From Nonomuraea turcica (GTDB lineage: Bacteria > Actinomycetota > Actinomycetes > Streptosporangiales > Streptosporangiaceae): 64,000 nt of DNA. Positions 25,041-34,800 of the stretch are shown piece by piece (the stretch's first letter is position 1; each line of letters opens with the position of its first letter). The stretch covers positions 124,001 through 188,000 of the forward strand of contig NZ_JAUZQF010000015.1 of NCBI RefSeq assembly GCF_030718205.1, given 5' to 3'. The position numbers were made by a program, and so were the translations under genes. The notes under the pieces were generated by a model. It saw only the letters and a program-made list of their open reading frames with translations. It was not told the origin of the DNA and did no database searches.

Positions 25041-26425
25041 GAGAAGGCCCTCCATTCGAGCACGCCGGTGGAGTAACCGGACCTCGAGGTGATGTTCAAC
25101 CGCAGCCGCGTCGTGCTGACCGGGGTGAAGGTCGTGGTGTTGAAGGTGTTGGCCGCCACGCCGCAGCCGGACGCGCCGGGCACGTTGACGTAGGCGCTGC
25201 CGTTCCAGTACTGCACCTGGCACGAGGCCGGCAGGTCGATGCCGAGGTTGTCGTCGAACCAGTACACCTCGGATCTGGAGATCGTCTGCGGGGTGGGCCA
25301 GGTGTATTCGATCCACTCGGTGCCCTGGTGGTTCCAGTTGCCGTACGCGCCGTGGCTGTGGTCGGCCGAGTTGGCGGGGGTGTAGCCGTCGTTGATCGCG
25401 GCGAGCGTCTCCCACGGCGAGACGTAGGAGGTGGAGGGGGTGGCGCTCGCCGCCAGGTTGCCCGGCGTGGTCGGGCCGCCGGTCTGGACGACCTTCTGCA
25501 TGGTGCCGTCGGCGTTGAAGAAGAGCTTGTCGATCGTCACCGAGCGGCGGAAGTTGCCCCCGCCCGGGGCGGCAGCGTTGTGGTAGACCATGTACCACTG
25601 GCCCTTGTACTCGATGATCGCCGGGTGGTTCGTGGTCGAGCTGACCTGGTCGAGCACGACGCCGCGGTGGGTCCACGGGCCCATCGGGTTGCCGGCGGTG
25701 GCGTAGCGGATGCACGCGTAGTTCGGCTGCGAGCAGCCGGAGTCGTTGGCCGCGTAGGCGAGGTAGTAGACGCCGTTGCGCTTGAACATCCAGGGCGCCT
25801 CCCAGAAGTTCGACACGCCGCTCGGGGTGACCACCGAGCCGTTGATCGACGTCATGTTGGCGTTGAGTCGGGCGGCGCGCAGGCCGTAGTAGGAGCCCCA
25901 GTACATGTAGACCTGGCCGTCGTCGTCCCTGAAGACGGTCGGGTCGATGTTGAGCGGCGAGGAGTTGGGGGTGCTGTCGCTGACCAGCGGGCCGCCGATG
26001 GCGTCACGGAACGGGCCGGTCGGGGTGTCGCCGACGGCCACGCCGATGTTCATCCAGCCGGGGCCGTTGCCGTTGATGGAGACGTACCAGTAGTACTTGC
26101 CGTCGGCGCCGCGCTCGACCTCGCCCGCCCAGGCGTCGGCGCCCGCCCACGGGAAGCTGGAGATCGACAGCTTGGCGCCCTGGTCGGTGAAGGTCGTGGC
26201 GTCGGTGGAGCTGAAGACGTGCCAGTCGCGCATGACGAAGTTCGTGCCGCCGGACGGGGCCTCGTCGTGGCCGGTGTAGACGTACAGGGTGTCGCCGACG
26301 ACCAGCGCGGCCGGGTCGGCCGTGTAGATCGCGGTGGTGATCGGCGCGCCGGCGAGCGCGGGATGCGGGATGCCGAGGATGACCAGGAGTGCCGCGGCGA
26401 GGACCGCCGCCCATCGTCGTGTCAT
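25037..26425 (-). CDS. Secreted GH43 glycosidase with C-terminal discoidin domain
   Basis: A 462-residue exported protein. Signal peptide MTRRWAAVLAAALLVILGIP ends near ALA. The GH43 propeller (about 28-320) contains IYTADPAALVVGDTLYVYTG (first Asp), LNIDPTVFRDDDGQVYMYWG (second Asp) and NFWEAPWMFKRNGVYYLAYA (acid Glu). The C-terminal F5/8 type C domain starts at about 325 (ASATPSTSYVSPWETLAAIN) and resembles those of the downstream glycosidase. Likely an arabinofuranosidase, endo-arabinanase or galactosidase outside the cell. It is first gene of a two-gene operon under a textbook LacI-type operator. Confidence 0.88.
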   Translation of the reverse strand: MTRRWAAVLAAALLVILGIPHPALAGAPITTAIYTADPAALVVGDTLYVYTGHDEAPSGGTNFVMRDWHVFSSTDATTFTDQGAKLSISSFPWAGADAWAGEVERGADGKYYWYVSINGNGPGWMNIGVAVGDTPTGPFRDAIGGPLVSDSTPNSSPLNIDPTVFRDDDGQVYMYWGSYYGLRAARLNANMTSINGSVVTPSGVSNFWEAPWMFKRNGVYYLAYAANDSGCSQPNYACIRYATAGNPMGPWTHRGVVLDQVSSTTNHPAIIEYKGQWYMVYHNAAAPGGGNFRRSVTIDKLFFNADGTMQKVVQTGGPTTPGNLAASATPSTSYVSPWETLAAINDGYTPANSADHSHGAYGNWNHQGTEWIEYTWPTPQTISRSEVYWFDDNLGIDLPASCQVQYWNGSAYVNVPGASGCGVAANTFNTTTFTPVSTTRLRLNITSRSGYSTGVLEWRAFS

Positions 26426-26760
26426 GAGAGTGTGCCCCTTAGTGTGTTAGCGCTAACATCACTGACCCGGAACGACGTAGCGAACCTAAAAGGTTTTCGG
26501 GAACGTAGAACGGGTCGATAGGGGCTGTCAATCGGCGACTGCAACTGTGTGCATAGGAGCTGAGCTGGTTGTTTTCCGGCTCATGGCCGCTGATCAGCTA
26601 ACGAGCGCTTGGTCACGGTTTCATATCACCGAAAAGGGTTTCGACGAGCGGACCCGCTCAACCCCGAACTCATCAAAGCTTCATCTTTCCCACAGAAGTC
26701 ATCAAGGGCACGCCTTCTACCTTGAGGTCCGCACCATCGGATCAGCGGAGAGGGACGACA
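26426..26760. other. Intergenic region upstream of the GH43 operon and the dioxygenase
   Basis: 335 bp between divergent genes. Apart from the LacI-type operator near its left end I see no gene, RNA or clear promoter. It is slightly less GC-rich than the coding sequence around it. Confidence 0.5.
26445..26458. promoter_or_regulatory. Perfect LacI-type operator
   Basis: TGTTAGCGCTAACA is a perfect 14-bp palindrome with the central CG step of LacI/GalR family operators. It lies 20 bp upstream of the secreted GH43 start codon. No LacI gene is adjacent; the window's only LacI protein is 16 kb away and its candidate site looks different, so another regulator is likely. Confidence 0.7.
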
Positions 26761-27645
26761 GTGGGACACGATCACGAAGGTCAGCGGGTCAGCAGACGGC
26801 GGCTGATCACCGGCATCAGCTCGCTCGGGCTGGGCGGCCTGCTCGCCGCGTGCGGCAGCGACGCCGGCACAGGAACGGCGACGGCCGTCACCACCTCCAC
26901 GGGGGCAACCGTGACGCCGGAGGCCACCACCACCAACGACCTGACCTCACTTTTCAGCGAGGCGAGCACCTGCAAGCTGACCCAGACCACGACGCAGGGC
27001 CCCTACTACTTCGACGCGGACAAGATCCGCAGCGACATCCGCGAGGACAAGCAGGGCGTGCGGCTGCGGGTCGCCATCAAGGTGCAGGACAGCGAGACCT
27101 GCAAGCCGCTGCCGAACGCGGTGGTGGAGATCTGGCACTGTGACGCGGCCGGTCTCTACTCCGGCGCGGAGGCGCAGTCCACCGGCGGCGGGAGCCAGCC
27201 GAACGGCACTCCCCCGAGCGGCGCGCCCACCGGGGCCCCGCCGAGCGGCGGCCCGGCGGCCGGTGGCGGCGGCGAGGGCGACATGGCCGACCTGACGCCC
27301 ACCGACGACAAGCGGTACCTGCGCGGCGCGCAGGTCACCAACAGCGACGGCATCGTGGAGTTCACGACCATCTGGCCGGGCTGGTACCGGGGGCGGACGA
27401 TCCACATCCACGCCATGGTGCACTTCAGCAGCGAGCGGGTGCTGACCACGCAGATGATGTTCGACGAGAAGCTCAACAGCGCGGTCATGGCGATGTCGCC
27501 GTACTCGGAGCACACGGGGCGCGACACGTTCAACGACAACGACAACATCTACGACGACAGCATGCTCATGAAGGTCACCAAGGAGGACGACGGCTACCTC
27601 GGCGTCATCGTCTTCGCCGCCGACTCCGACAAGGACGGCTCTTAG
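26761..27645 (+). CDS. Tat-exported intradiol dioxygenase-like lipoprotein
   Basis: A 294-residue protein. The N-terminus has a twin-arginine motif (VSRRRLITGISSLGLGG) and a lipobox, LLAACG, so it should be exported folded and lipid-anchored. The catalytic domain has the four iron ligands of catechol/protocatechuate intradiol dioxygenases: Tyr133 (GLYSG), Tyr209 (WPGWYRG), His215 and His217 (TIHIH). A Gly/Pro/Ser-rich insert (about 140-180) interrupts it. Extracellular intradiol enzymes probably cleave lignin-type catechols, in keeping with the plant-polymer theme. The GTG at 26761 follows GAGAGGG. The stop overlaps the convergent TetM-like gene's stop by 3-4 bp. Confidence 0.85.
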   Translation: MGHDHEGQRVSRRRLITGISSLGLGGLLAACGSDAGTGTATAVTTSTGATVTPEATTTNDLTSLFSEASTCKLTQTTTQGPYYFDADKIRSDIREDKQGVRLRVAIKVQDSETCKPLPNAVVEIWHCDAAGLYSGAEAQSTGGGSQPNGTPPSGAPTGAPPSGGPAAGGGGEGDMADLTPTDDKRYLRGAQVTNSDGIVEFTTIWPGWYRGRTIHIHAMVHFSSERVLTTQMMFDEKLNSAVMAMSPYSEHTGRDTFNDNDNIYDDSMLMKVTKEDDGYLGVIVFAADSDKDGS

Positions 27646-29600
27646 ACACGTCTGACGACGTGCAGCAGATACTCCTTCCGGTCGAGGGGGTTGTGGTCGG
27701 TACGCGGCCGTTCCGGGGACGGGCCGCGTACCGGCCGATAGCCGTCGAAGGCGGTCTCCAGCACGCCTTCCCCGCGGGTCAAGCCGGGCAGGCGCTGCTC
27801 GAGTTCGTGCACCCTGGCCGCCGGGATCTCGCCCTCGATCAGGGACGACGCCTGCGTGCGCGGCACAGCGCCCAGCCGGGCCAGCACCGGCAGCGCCGGG
27901 CCCAGCGTGTCGGCGGGCAGTTCCAGGGTGAAACGGTGCATCGGCTCGTACACCCTGGTCCCGGCCCGCTTCAGCGCGGCCATCAGGACCAGCGGCGTCA
28001 GGTTGCGGAAGTCTCCCGCGGTGCTGGACATGCTCTTGTCGAAGACGCCGCCCATGTGGCTCTGTCGCGCCCAGTAGCCCGAGTGCGTCAGCGTGACCAC
28101 GCAGTCGATCACCTGCCAGCCGTGCAGGCCCTGCAGCAGCGTCTCGTGCACGGTCTCCTCGATGGTCTTCATGAACGAATACGGCAGCGAGCCCAGCTCC
28201 ACCTCCAACCGAAACTCCACGCCACTCCCAGGCGGGCCGGGCTCGGCCCGCAGGCCGACGGTCGCCAGGAACGGGTTGGGGTCCTTACCGATGAGCTCGA
28301 ACGCGGACCCGGCGCCGATCGGGCGTTCGACGCAGATCGTGGTGGTCTCCCGGAAGGTGACGTCGAGCCCGAAGTCGTTCAGCAGCGTCGCCTGGATGAC
28401 CTCCTTCTGGACCTCCCCGTAGAGCGAGACCGAGACCTCCTGCCGCAGGTCGTCCTGGCGCAGGCCGATCAGCGGGTCCTGCTCGGCGAGCTGGGCCAGG
28501 GCGAGGTGGAGCGCGCCGTTGTCCGCAGTCCTGGCCGGGAGGACGACGGTCTCCAGGGTCGGCGGCGCGAAGTGACCCTCCGCGGCGCCCTTCGGCGGCT
28601 CACCTATCGTGTCCCAGATCTGGATGTCGGTCAGGCCCCAGAGTCGGGCGAGCTGTCCCGCGGCGACCTCCTGGCGGTGGGCGGCGGAGCCGTGGTCGAA
28701 GACGCTGATCGCCGTGACCTTGCCCTCCTGCCCGCCGGTGAACCGCAGCCGGTCGCGGGTGCGTACCGTCCCGGAGAACATCCGGACGTATGTGATCTTC
28801 TCGCCGGCCGGGCCACGCTCGACCTTGAAGACGGTGCCCGAGACCGGACCTCCGGGGTCGCCCTGGGCCGCGGGCAGCAACTCTCGGACACCCGCGATCA
28901 GCGCGTCCACGCCGGCACCCGTGATGGCCGAGCCGAAGAACACCGGGTGCACCAGCGCCTGCCCGGTCTGTGCCACGAGCTCGGCGCGGAGTCTTTTGCA
29001 CGAGACCGAGCCCTCGTCCGCCACGTATGCGGCCACCAGCTCCTCGCCGTGGTCGGCCAACACGTCGAGCAACCCCGGCGCGTCCGCGAAGGGGGCGAAC
29101 GAGGCGCCGCCCGTGCCGAGGCCGGTGACCGAGCCCATGGCCACGACCGGGACGGAGAGCTTGGCCGCGAGGTCGTCAAGCAGGCCATCGTATCGGGCCC
29201 CACGCCGGTCGATCTTGTTCACGAAGACCAGGGTGGGGATGCCGAGCCGGCGCAGCGTCCGCATGAGCACGCGGGTCTGCGCCTGCACGCCCTCCACGGC
29301 GGAGACGACCAGCACGGCGCCGTCGAGCACGTTCAGCACCCGCTCCACCTCGGCGATGAAGTCCGGGTGGCCGGGGGTGTCGATCAGGTTGACCGAGGTG
29401 TCGCCGATGACGAAGGAGACGACGGCGGACTTGATGGTGATGCCGCGCTGTCGTTCCAGGGCCAGCGAGTCGGTCTGGGTGTTGCCGTCGTCGACGCTGC
29501 CGATCTCGTCGATGACGCCGGCGGCGTGCAGCAGCCGCTCGGTCAGGCTTGTCTTGCCGGCGTCTACATGCGCCAGGATCCCCAAGTTGAGCGTACGCAA
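27642..29600 (-). CDS. TetM-type ribosomal protection GTPase
   Basis: A 652-residue translational GTPase of EF-G architecture. G1 is AHVDAGKTSLTERLL, with the switch I region ERQRGITIKSA, G3 DTPGHPDFIAEV and G4 NKID. The C-terminal region (YSFMKTIEETVHETLLQGLH and GGVFDKSMSSTAGDFRNLTP) is typical of TetM/TetO/OtrA proteins that release tetracycline from the ribosome; a true EF-G would be about 700 residues. Chromosomal copies are common in actinomycetes, so resistance is plausible but not certain. The start appears to be TTG at 29600 with GGAGGA 11 nt upstream; a nearer ATG at 29610 is out of frame. Confidence 0.85.
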   Translation of the reverse strand: MRTLNLGILAHVDAGKTSLTERLLHAAGVIDEIGSVDDGNTQTDSLALERQRGITIKSAVVSFVIGDTSVNLIDTPGHPDFIAEVERVLNVLDGAVLVVSAVEGVQAQTRVLMRTLRRLGIPTLVFVNKIDRRGARYDGLLDDLAAKLSVPVVAMGSVTGLGTGGASFAPFADAPGLLDVLADHGEELVAAYVADEGSVSCKRLRAELVAQTGQALVHPVFFGSAITGAGVDALIAGVRELLPAAQGDPGGPVSGTVFKVERGPAGEKITYVRMFSGTVRTRDRLRFTGGQEGKVTAISVFDHGSAAHRQEVAAGQLARLWGLTDIQIWDTIGEPPKGAAEGHFAPPTLETVVLPARTADNGALHLALAQLAEQDPLIGLRQDDLRQEVSVSLYGEVQKEVIQATLLNDFGLDVTFRETTTICVERPIGAGSAFELIGKDPNPFLATVGLRAEPGPPGSGVEFRLEVELGSLPYSFMKTIEETVHETLLQGLHGWQVIDCVVTLTHSGYWARQSHMGGVFDKSMSSTAGDFRNLTPLVLMAALKRAGTRVYEPMHRFTLELPADTLGPALPVLARLGAVPRTQASSLIEGEIPAARVHELEQRLPGLTRGEGVLETAFDGYRPVRGPSPERPRTDHNPLDRKEYLLHVVRRV

Positions 29601-29835
29601 CGAACGTCATGTCCTCCGGGTCGAGCTTTCCTTTCGCTGGGGGACATGAACGTTGTCAGCATCGCGTGCTCCTGGTCGGCGGTCGTCGGCTGACGCCAGC
29701 ACATCAGAGCGCCCTTCGCGCGGGCAACCGATTTACGGGGCGCCGGACGCGTTGTCCACAGAATCGCCCAGCCAATCGCGGTGGTTTGGTGAAGAAGTTC
29801 TAGGGTGGGTGCATTCCGACGAGAGGAAAGATCCG

Positions 29836-31812
29836 GTGACCGGTGACCTGGCCGTCCCCGCGGTGGTCGACAGCCCTTCGCGCCCGGCGCCCCCGTCGAG
29901 CCCGGTGGCACGATGGTTGCTGCGTCACCAGGTCCAGCCGGTCGGCCCCGAGACGCAGGAAGGGCACGCCGTACCGCAGGCCTGGTGGAAGGTCATGTGC
30001 CTGACCGGCGTCGACTACTTCTCCACACTGGCCTACCTGCCGGGCATCGCCGCGCTCGCGGCCGGCGCGCTGTCGCCGCTGGCCACGCTGCTCATCGTGG
30101 CGCTGACGCTGCTGGGCATGCTGCCGATGTACCGCAGGGTCGCCAAGGAGAGCCCGCACGGCCAGGGGTCGGTGGCGATGCTGGAGCGGCTGCTGCCGTT
30201 CTGGCGGGGCAAGGTGTTCGTGCTGGTGCTGCTCGGATTCGTGGCGACGTCGTGGATCGTGACGATCACGCTGTCGGCGGCCGACGCGTCCGTGCACGTC
30301 GTGGAAAACCCGTTCTTCCCGAGCTTCCTGCACGGCCACGAGGTGGCGCTGACGGTGGTGCTGCTGCTGGTGCTCGGCGGGGTGTTCCTGATCGGCTTCA
30401 CCGAGGCGGTCGGCGTGGCGATCCCGCTGGTGGCCCTCTTCCTCGGGCTCAACGCCGTCGTCGTGGCCGTCGGGATCGCCGAGGTGCTCGCGACGCCGGA
30501 CGCGATGTCGCGCTGGATCGAGGCGCTGACCAGCGGCGGTGGCGGTCTCGGCGGCATCATCGGGCCGGCGGTGCTGGCCTTCCCGCTGCTGGTGCTGGGC
30601 CTGTCGGGATTCGAGACGGGCGTCAGCATGATGCCGCTGGTGGCCGCCCAGGGCAAGAGTCCCGAGGAGCGGCTGGCCTCGCGCATCGCCAACACGCGCA
30701 AGCTGCTGACCGCGGCGGCGCTCATCATGAGCGTCTACTTGGTCGCGACCAGCTTCGTGACCACGGTGCTGATTCCGGCCGAGGAATTCAGGCCGGGCGG
30801 CGCGGCCAACGGCAGGGCGCTGGCATATCTGGCGCACGGGCAGCTGGGTGACGTGTTCGGGACGGCGTACGACATCAGCACCATCCTCATCCTCTGGTTC
30901 GCCGGGGCCTCGGCGATGGCCGGGCTGATCAACATCGTGCCGCGTTACCTGCCCGGATACGGCATGGCGCCCGAGTGGGGGCGTGCGGTGCGGCCCGTGG
31001 TGCTGGTCTACACCGCGATCTGCATCGTGCTCACCATCGCGTTCGACGCGGACGTGGACGCGCAGGCGGGCGCGTACGCCACAGGCATCCTGGCCATGAT
31101 GGTGTCCGGCGCGGTGGCGGTGACGATCTCCGCCATCCGCAAACGGCAGCGGGCCGCCATCGCCGGCTTCACCGTGCTCACCCTGGTGTTGCTGTACGCC
31201 CTGGCGGAGAACATCAGGGAGAAGCCCGACGGCATCGCCATCTCCGGGATGTTCATCCTCGGCATCGTCGTGATCTCGCTGATCTCACGCGTGTCACGCA
31301 CGACGGAGCTGCGGGCCGACCGCATCGAGTTCGACGAGGCGGCCCGGCGGTTCATCACCGACTCCCTCGCCTACGACGGGGCGCTCAACCTCATCGCCAA
31401 CCGCCGCCAGACCGGTGACAAGGCTGAATACGACGCCAAGGAGGCGGAGCAGCGCGGGCTCAACCCGGTGCCCGGGCGGGCCGACGTTCTCTTCCTGGAG
31501 ATCGGCGTCATCGACCCGTCCGACTTCAGCGACGTGCTGCGCGTGCGCGGAGCCCAGGTGGACGGGCACCGCGTGCTGCGCGCGGAGAGCCCGGCCGTAC
31601 CCAATGCCATCGCGGCCATCCTGCTCACCCTCAGGGACGCCACCGGCGTGCGGCCGCACTGCTACTTCGAGTGGTCCGAGGGCTCTCCGGTGATGCACCT
31701 GCTCCGCTACCTGATCCTGGGACGTGGGGACACACCTCCGGTCGTCCGCGAGATCATCCGCCAGCGCGAGCCCGACCCCACTCGCCGCCCGGGCATCCAC
31801 GTAGGCGGTTAG
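29836..31812 (+). CDS. APC-superfamily permease with cytosolic C-terminal domain
   Basis: A 658-residue membrane protein. After a 60-residue cytosolic N-tail come about 12 membrane segments, starting at WWKVMCLTGVDYFSTLAYLP and including TVVLLLVLGGVFLIGF, AVLAFPLLVLGLSGFETGVS and ISGMFILGIVVISLISRV. The last 170 residues are soluble (TTELRADRIEFDEAARRFIT onward). Topology fits amino acid/polyamine permeases; the substrate is unknown and the soluble tail may be regulatory. The GTG at 29836 has AGGA 8 nt upstream and is preferred over earlier in-frame codons. Divergent from the TetM-like gene across 235 bp. Confidence 0.8.
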   Translation: MTGDLAVPAVVDSPSRPAPPSSPVARWLLRHQVQPVGPETQEGHAVPQAWWKVMCLTGVDYFSTLAYLPGIAALAAGALSPLATLLIVALTLLGMLPMYRRVAKESPHGQGSVAMLERLLPFWRGKVFVLVLLGFVATSWIVTITLSAADASVHVVENPFFPSFLHGHEVALTVVLLLVLGGVFLIGFTEAVGVAIPLVALFLGLNAVVVAVGIAEVLATPDAMSRWIEALTSGGGGLGGIIGPAVLAFPLLVLGLSGFETGVSMMPLVAAQGKSPEERLASRIANTRKLLTAAALIMSVYLVATSFVTTVLIPAEEFRPGGAANGRALAYLAHGQLGDVFGTAYDISTILILWFAGASAMAGLINIVPRYLPGYGMAPEWGRAVRPVVLVYTAICIVLTIAFDADVDAQAGAYATGILAMMVSGAVAVTISAIRKRQRAAIAGFTVLTLVLLYALAENIREKPDGIAISGMFILGIVVISLISRVSRTTELRADRIEFDEAARRFITDSLAYDGALNLIANRRQTGDKAEYDAKEAEQRGLNPVPGRADVLFLEIGVIDPSDFSDVLRVRGAQVDGHRVLRAESPAVPNAIAAILLTLRDATGVRPHCYFEWSEGSPVMHLLRYLILGRGDTPPVVREIIRQREPDPTRRPGIHVGG

Positions 31813-31874
31813 CCACGCCGGTAGCGGTCGAGGCTTGAAGCTCTCGCTCTGCGTCAGGTGCGTGCCATCGACGT

Positions 31875-34800
31875 TCACCCCATCTTCTCCAGGAGGAGCT
31901 CGGCCTGCGGGGCGAAGGCCGGGTCGCCGGTGCCCGCCGCCGCCTCCAGCATCCGGCGGGCGAGCGCCAGGTCGCCGCGCTCGTACCGGATCTCCCCGAG
32001 CCTGCAGGCGGCCTCGGCCACCAGGTCGGCCTGCTCGGTCAGCCCCAGCGTCAGCTCGTAGTAACGCAGGGCGCCGTCGCGGTCGCCGAGCCAGTAGCAC
32101 AGCTCGCCCAGGTGCGCGGCGGCCATGCCGGACTCGCAGTCGCCGGCGTCGATCACGCGCTGGTACCAGGTGAGCGCCTCGGGGAAGTCGCGGTTCCGCT
32201 TGGCCAGCGCGCCCAGGTACATCGCGGCCAGCGCGCCGGTGTGCCCGTCGCCTGCCTCGACGGCCCGCACGTACCATTCGCGCGCCCGTTCCTCGTCCTC
32301 GTCGTGATAGGTCTGGCCGAGCGCGACCATCGCCCGCGCGGCCAGCCCGTCGTCGCCCGAGTCGAGCACCCGCAGGTACGTCTCCCGCCCCTCGTCCACC
32401 ATCCCGGCGCCGACCAGCGTCTGCGCGAGCGTGGCCAGCGCGATGGGCTCACCGCCCGCGGCCGCCTCCCGCAACGTGCGCAACGACTCGGTCGTGTCGC
32501 CCCGGTTGTCCTGCAACATGCCGAGCAGGCTTCCGAACACGCCCCTGATCGGGCTGTCGGCGTCGGCCGCCTGCCGCCGTGCGACGTCGTAGAACGCCTC
32601 GTCGTCACCCTCGCCGTCGAGCAGCTCCAGCAACCTGCCGCCGGCGACGAAGCGCACATCGGGCTCGCCGTGCTCGCTCAGCCGCTCGAAGATCGCCCGC
32701 GCCTCGGCCCGCTCCCCCAGGGCGGCCAGCCGGTCGGCGACGTCCAGCTCGGTGAACGGCCCCCGCCCGGCCCGCTCGAAGTACGCCCGTACGGCGGCCG
32801 GGTCCGCGCACTTCCTCCCCAGCTCCCGCGCGACCTCCGCGCCCAGCTCGCCCATCAGCTCCAGCACCTGACCGGCCACGTCGTGCGCGCCGCGCTCGAA
32901 TTCCTCGTGGGCGAGGGCACGCAGGTTCCCCAGTGCCTCCCCGGCGAGCTCGGCGCCGGTGGCCGCGGCGGCGGCGAACGCCTCGGCAGCCCCGAGCACG
33001 TCGCCGTCGTCGTGCCGCCAGCAGCCGATCATGATGTGGCCGATGGCGGCGGTGTCCGGCTCCCCGGCCGCGGCGGCCGCCTCCGCCTGCTCGTACGCGC
33101 CTGCCTGCTCGCCCATGTCGTGCAGGACCTTGGCCAGGTTCGTCCGCAGGCCGGGGATGAGCGACGGGAAACCGCTGTCGATGCCCTTGCGGTACATCTG
33201 CGCCGCACCCGCCAGGTCGCCCAGGCCCCGGTAGGCGTCGCCCCATCCCCAGTAGCCCGTGGCCACGGTCCGCGGGTCGCCGGTGGCCACCGCCCATTCG
33301 GCCGCCTGGGCCGCGGCCTCGTGTTCCCGCTCGCCTACCAGATGGGTGACCAGCAGGCGCAGGCACTCCAGGTCGCCACCCGCCGCGCCGTCCGCCAGCG
33401 CCTGCCGTACGCCTGCCGCGTCGCCGCGCTCGTCCAGCATCTCGGCGAGCGCGACGGCCGTGCCGGGCATCCCGGAACGCAGGGCCTCCACGGCGCCGGC
33501 GAGGTCGCCGCGGCGCTCCCGGACGATGGCGAGGTTGTGCCAGGCGGCGTGGGCCGTCTCCGTATGCTCGGTGGCGGGCAGGAAACACAGCTCGGCTCGG
33601 CCTGGCTCGCCGGCCTCGGCCCAGCTCGCACCCAGCGACAGGTACGCCTCCGCGGCCGTCTGCCGAACCTCCGCCGCCCTCTCCCTGGCGGCCTCGGCGG
33701 TCTCCCGGTCGGCCAGCTCGATCACCAGGCGGTAGAGCCGTCTGGCCGTCGCCTCGTCGTCCTTGCCCCTTGCCACACGCATCGCGTGGACCAGGCCGTC
33801 GCGCCTGTCCTCACCGGCGAGCGCGGCCAGCAGGCGGCGGGCGTGCGGCACGTCGCCGTCGTCGAGCACGAGCACCAGCTCGGCCAGCGCCGCCGAGCCC
33901 ACGACCTCGGCCAGCGCCGCGATCGCCCCTTGCCGGTCGCCGTCGGCGGCCAGCACCCATCCCCGCTCCTCGGCCGTGCCCGTGCCCAGGCGCACCCGGG
34001 CCACGGCCGCGGCCCAGCCGTCCTCGTCCAGTGCGGCTGCCCGCTGGTAGGCGGCGCGGGCGTACTCGGCGTCGCCGGCCTCGCCGAGCAGCCGGGCGGC
34101 GGTCACCAGTGTGCCGCCCGCGGACTCGGACCCGGCGGCCACCGCCCGCTCGAACGCCTCCTTCGCACCCGCCAGGTCACCGGTCCTGGCCAGCAACTCG
34201 CCGAGCAGCCGCGCCTCACCCCCACCGTCCCCGCCCGATGGCGCGCTCGCGCCGTCCGCGCTGGAGGAGTCGTCGGCGTGCGGGGCCGTCAGGACCGTCA
34301 GGGCGGCCGTCAGGTCGCCGTGGTCGCGCAGCATGCTCGCCAAGTACAGCCGGCCCTCGGCCCCGAACGCCGCCAGCAGCTCGCGGGCCTCTTCGGGCTC
34401 GCCGCTCGCCACCAGCACGTCCGCGAGCCGCACCGTCGCGTCCGCCCGGCGCCGCTCGTCGCCGTCCCGCACCACCCGCCGACAGGCCTCGGCCGCCTCG
34501 TCCAGCTGCCCCAGCTCCTGCCGCACCCGCGCGAGGTCGCTCAGCGCCATCGCGGCCAGTCCTTCGTTCTCGCCCTCCGCGGCCCGCGACCAGGCCTCGA
34601 TCGCCCCCAGTTTGTCCCCGGCCTCGTTGCGCAAGGCGCCCAGGTAACAGTCCGCCTCCTGGCGGAAGCCCGGATGCCCGGCGGCGGCCACCAGCGAGAG
34701 CGCCGCGTCGGCGGCGGCCGTCTCGCCGCGCCGCTGCCAGGCGTGCGCGCTCTCCATCCCGAGCATGCTCGTCAGCAGCGCGTTGCCGCCTTCCGGCACG

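Noticed and set aside
21801..25715. A longer 1304-codon version of the MGH1-like glycosidase
   Set aside because: The extra 225 residues lie out of frame inside the GH43 gene and are low complexity. The signal peptide and ATGA overlap fix the start at 25040.
7793..26425. A polysaccharide utilisation locus with transporter
   Set aside because: Enzymes and regulators are present but no ABC sugar transporter or SusC/D-like gene is found, and unrelated genes interrupt the region.
29176..29610. A 144-codon frame starting with ATG at the TetM-like ribosome binding site
   Set aside because: It overlaps the GTPase domain in another frame, is Arg-rich with no homology-like content, and its ATG is one base from the ribosome binding site. 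It may only affect initiation.
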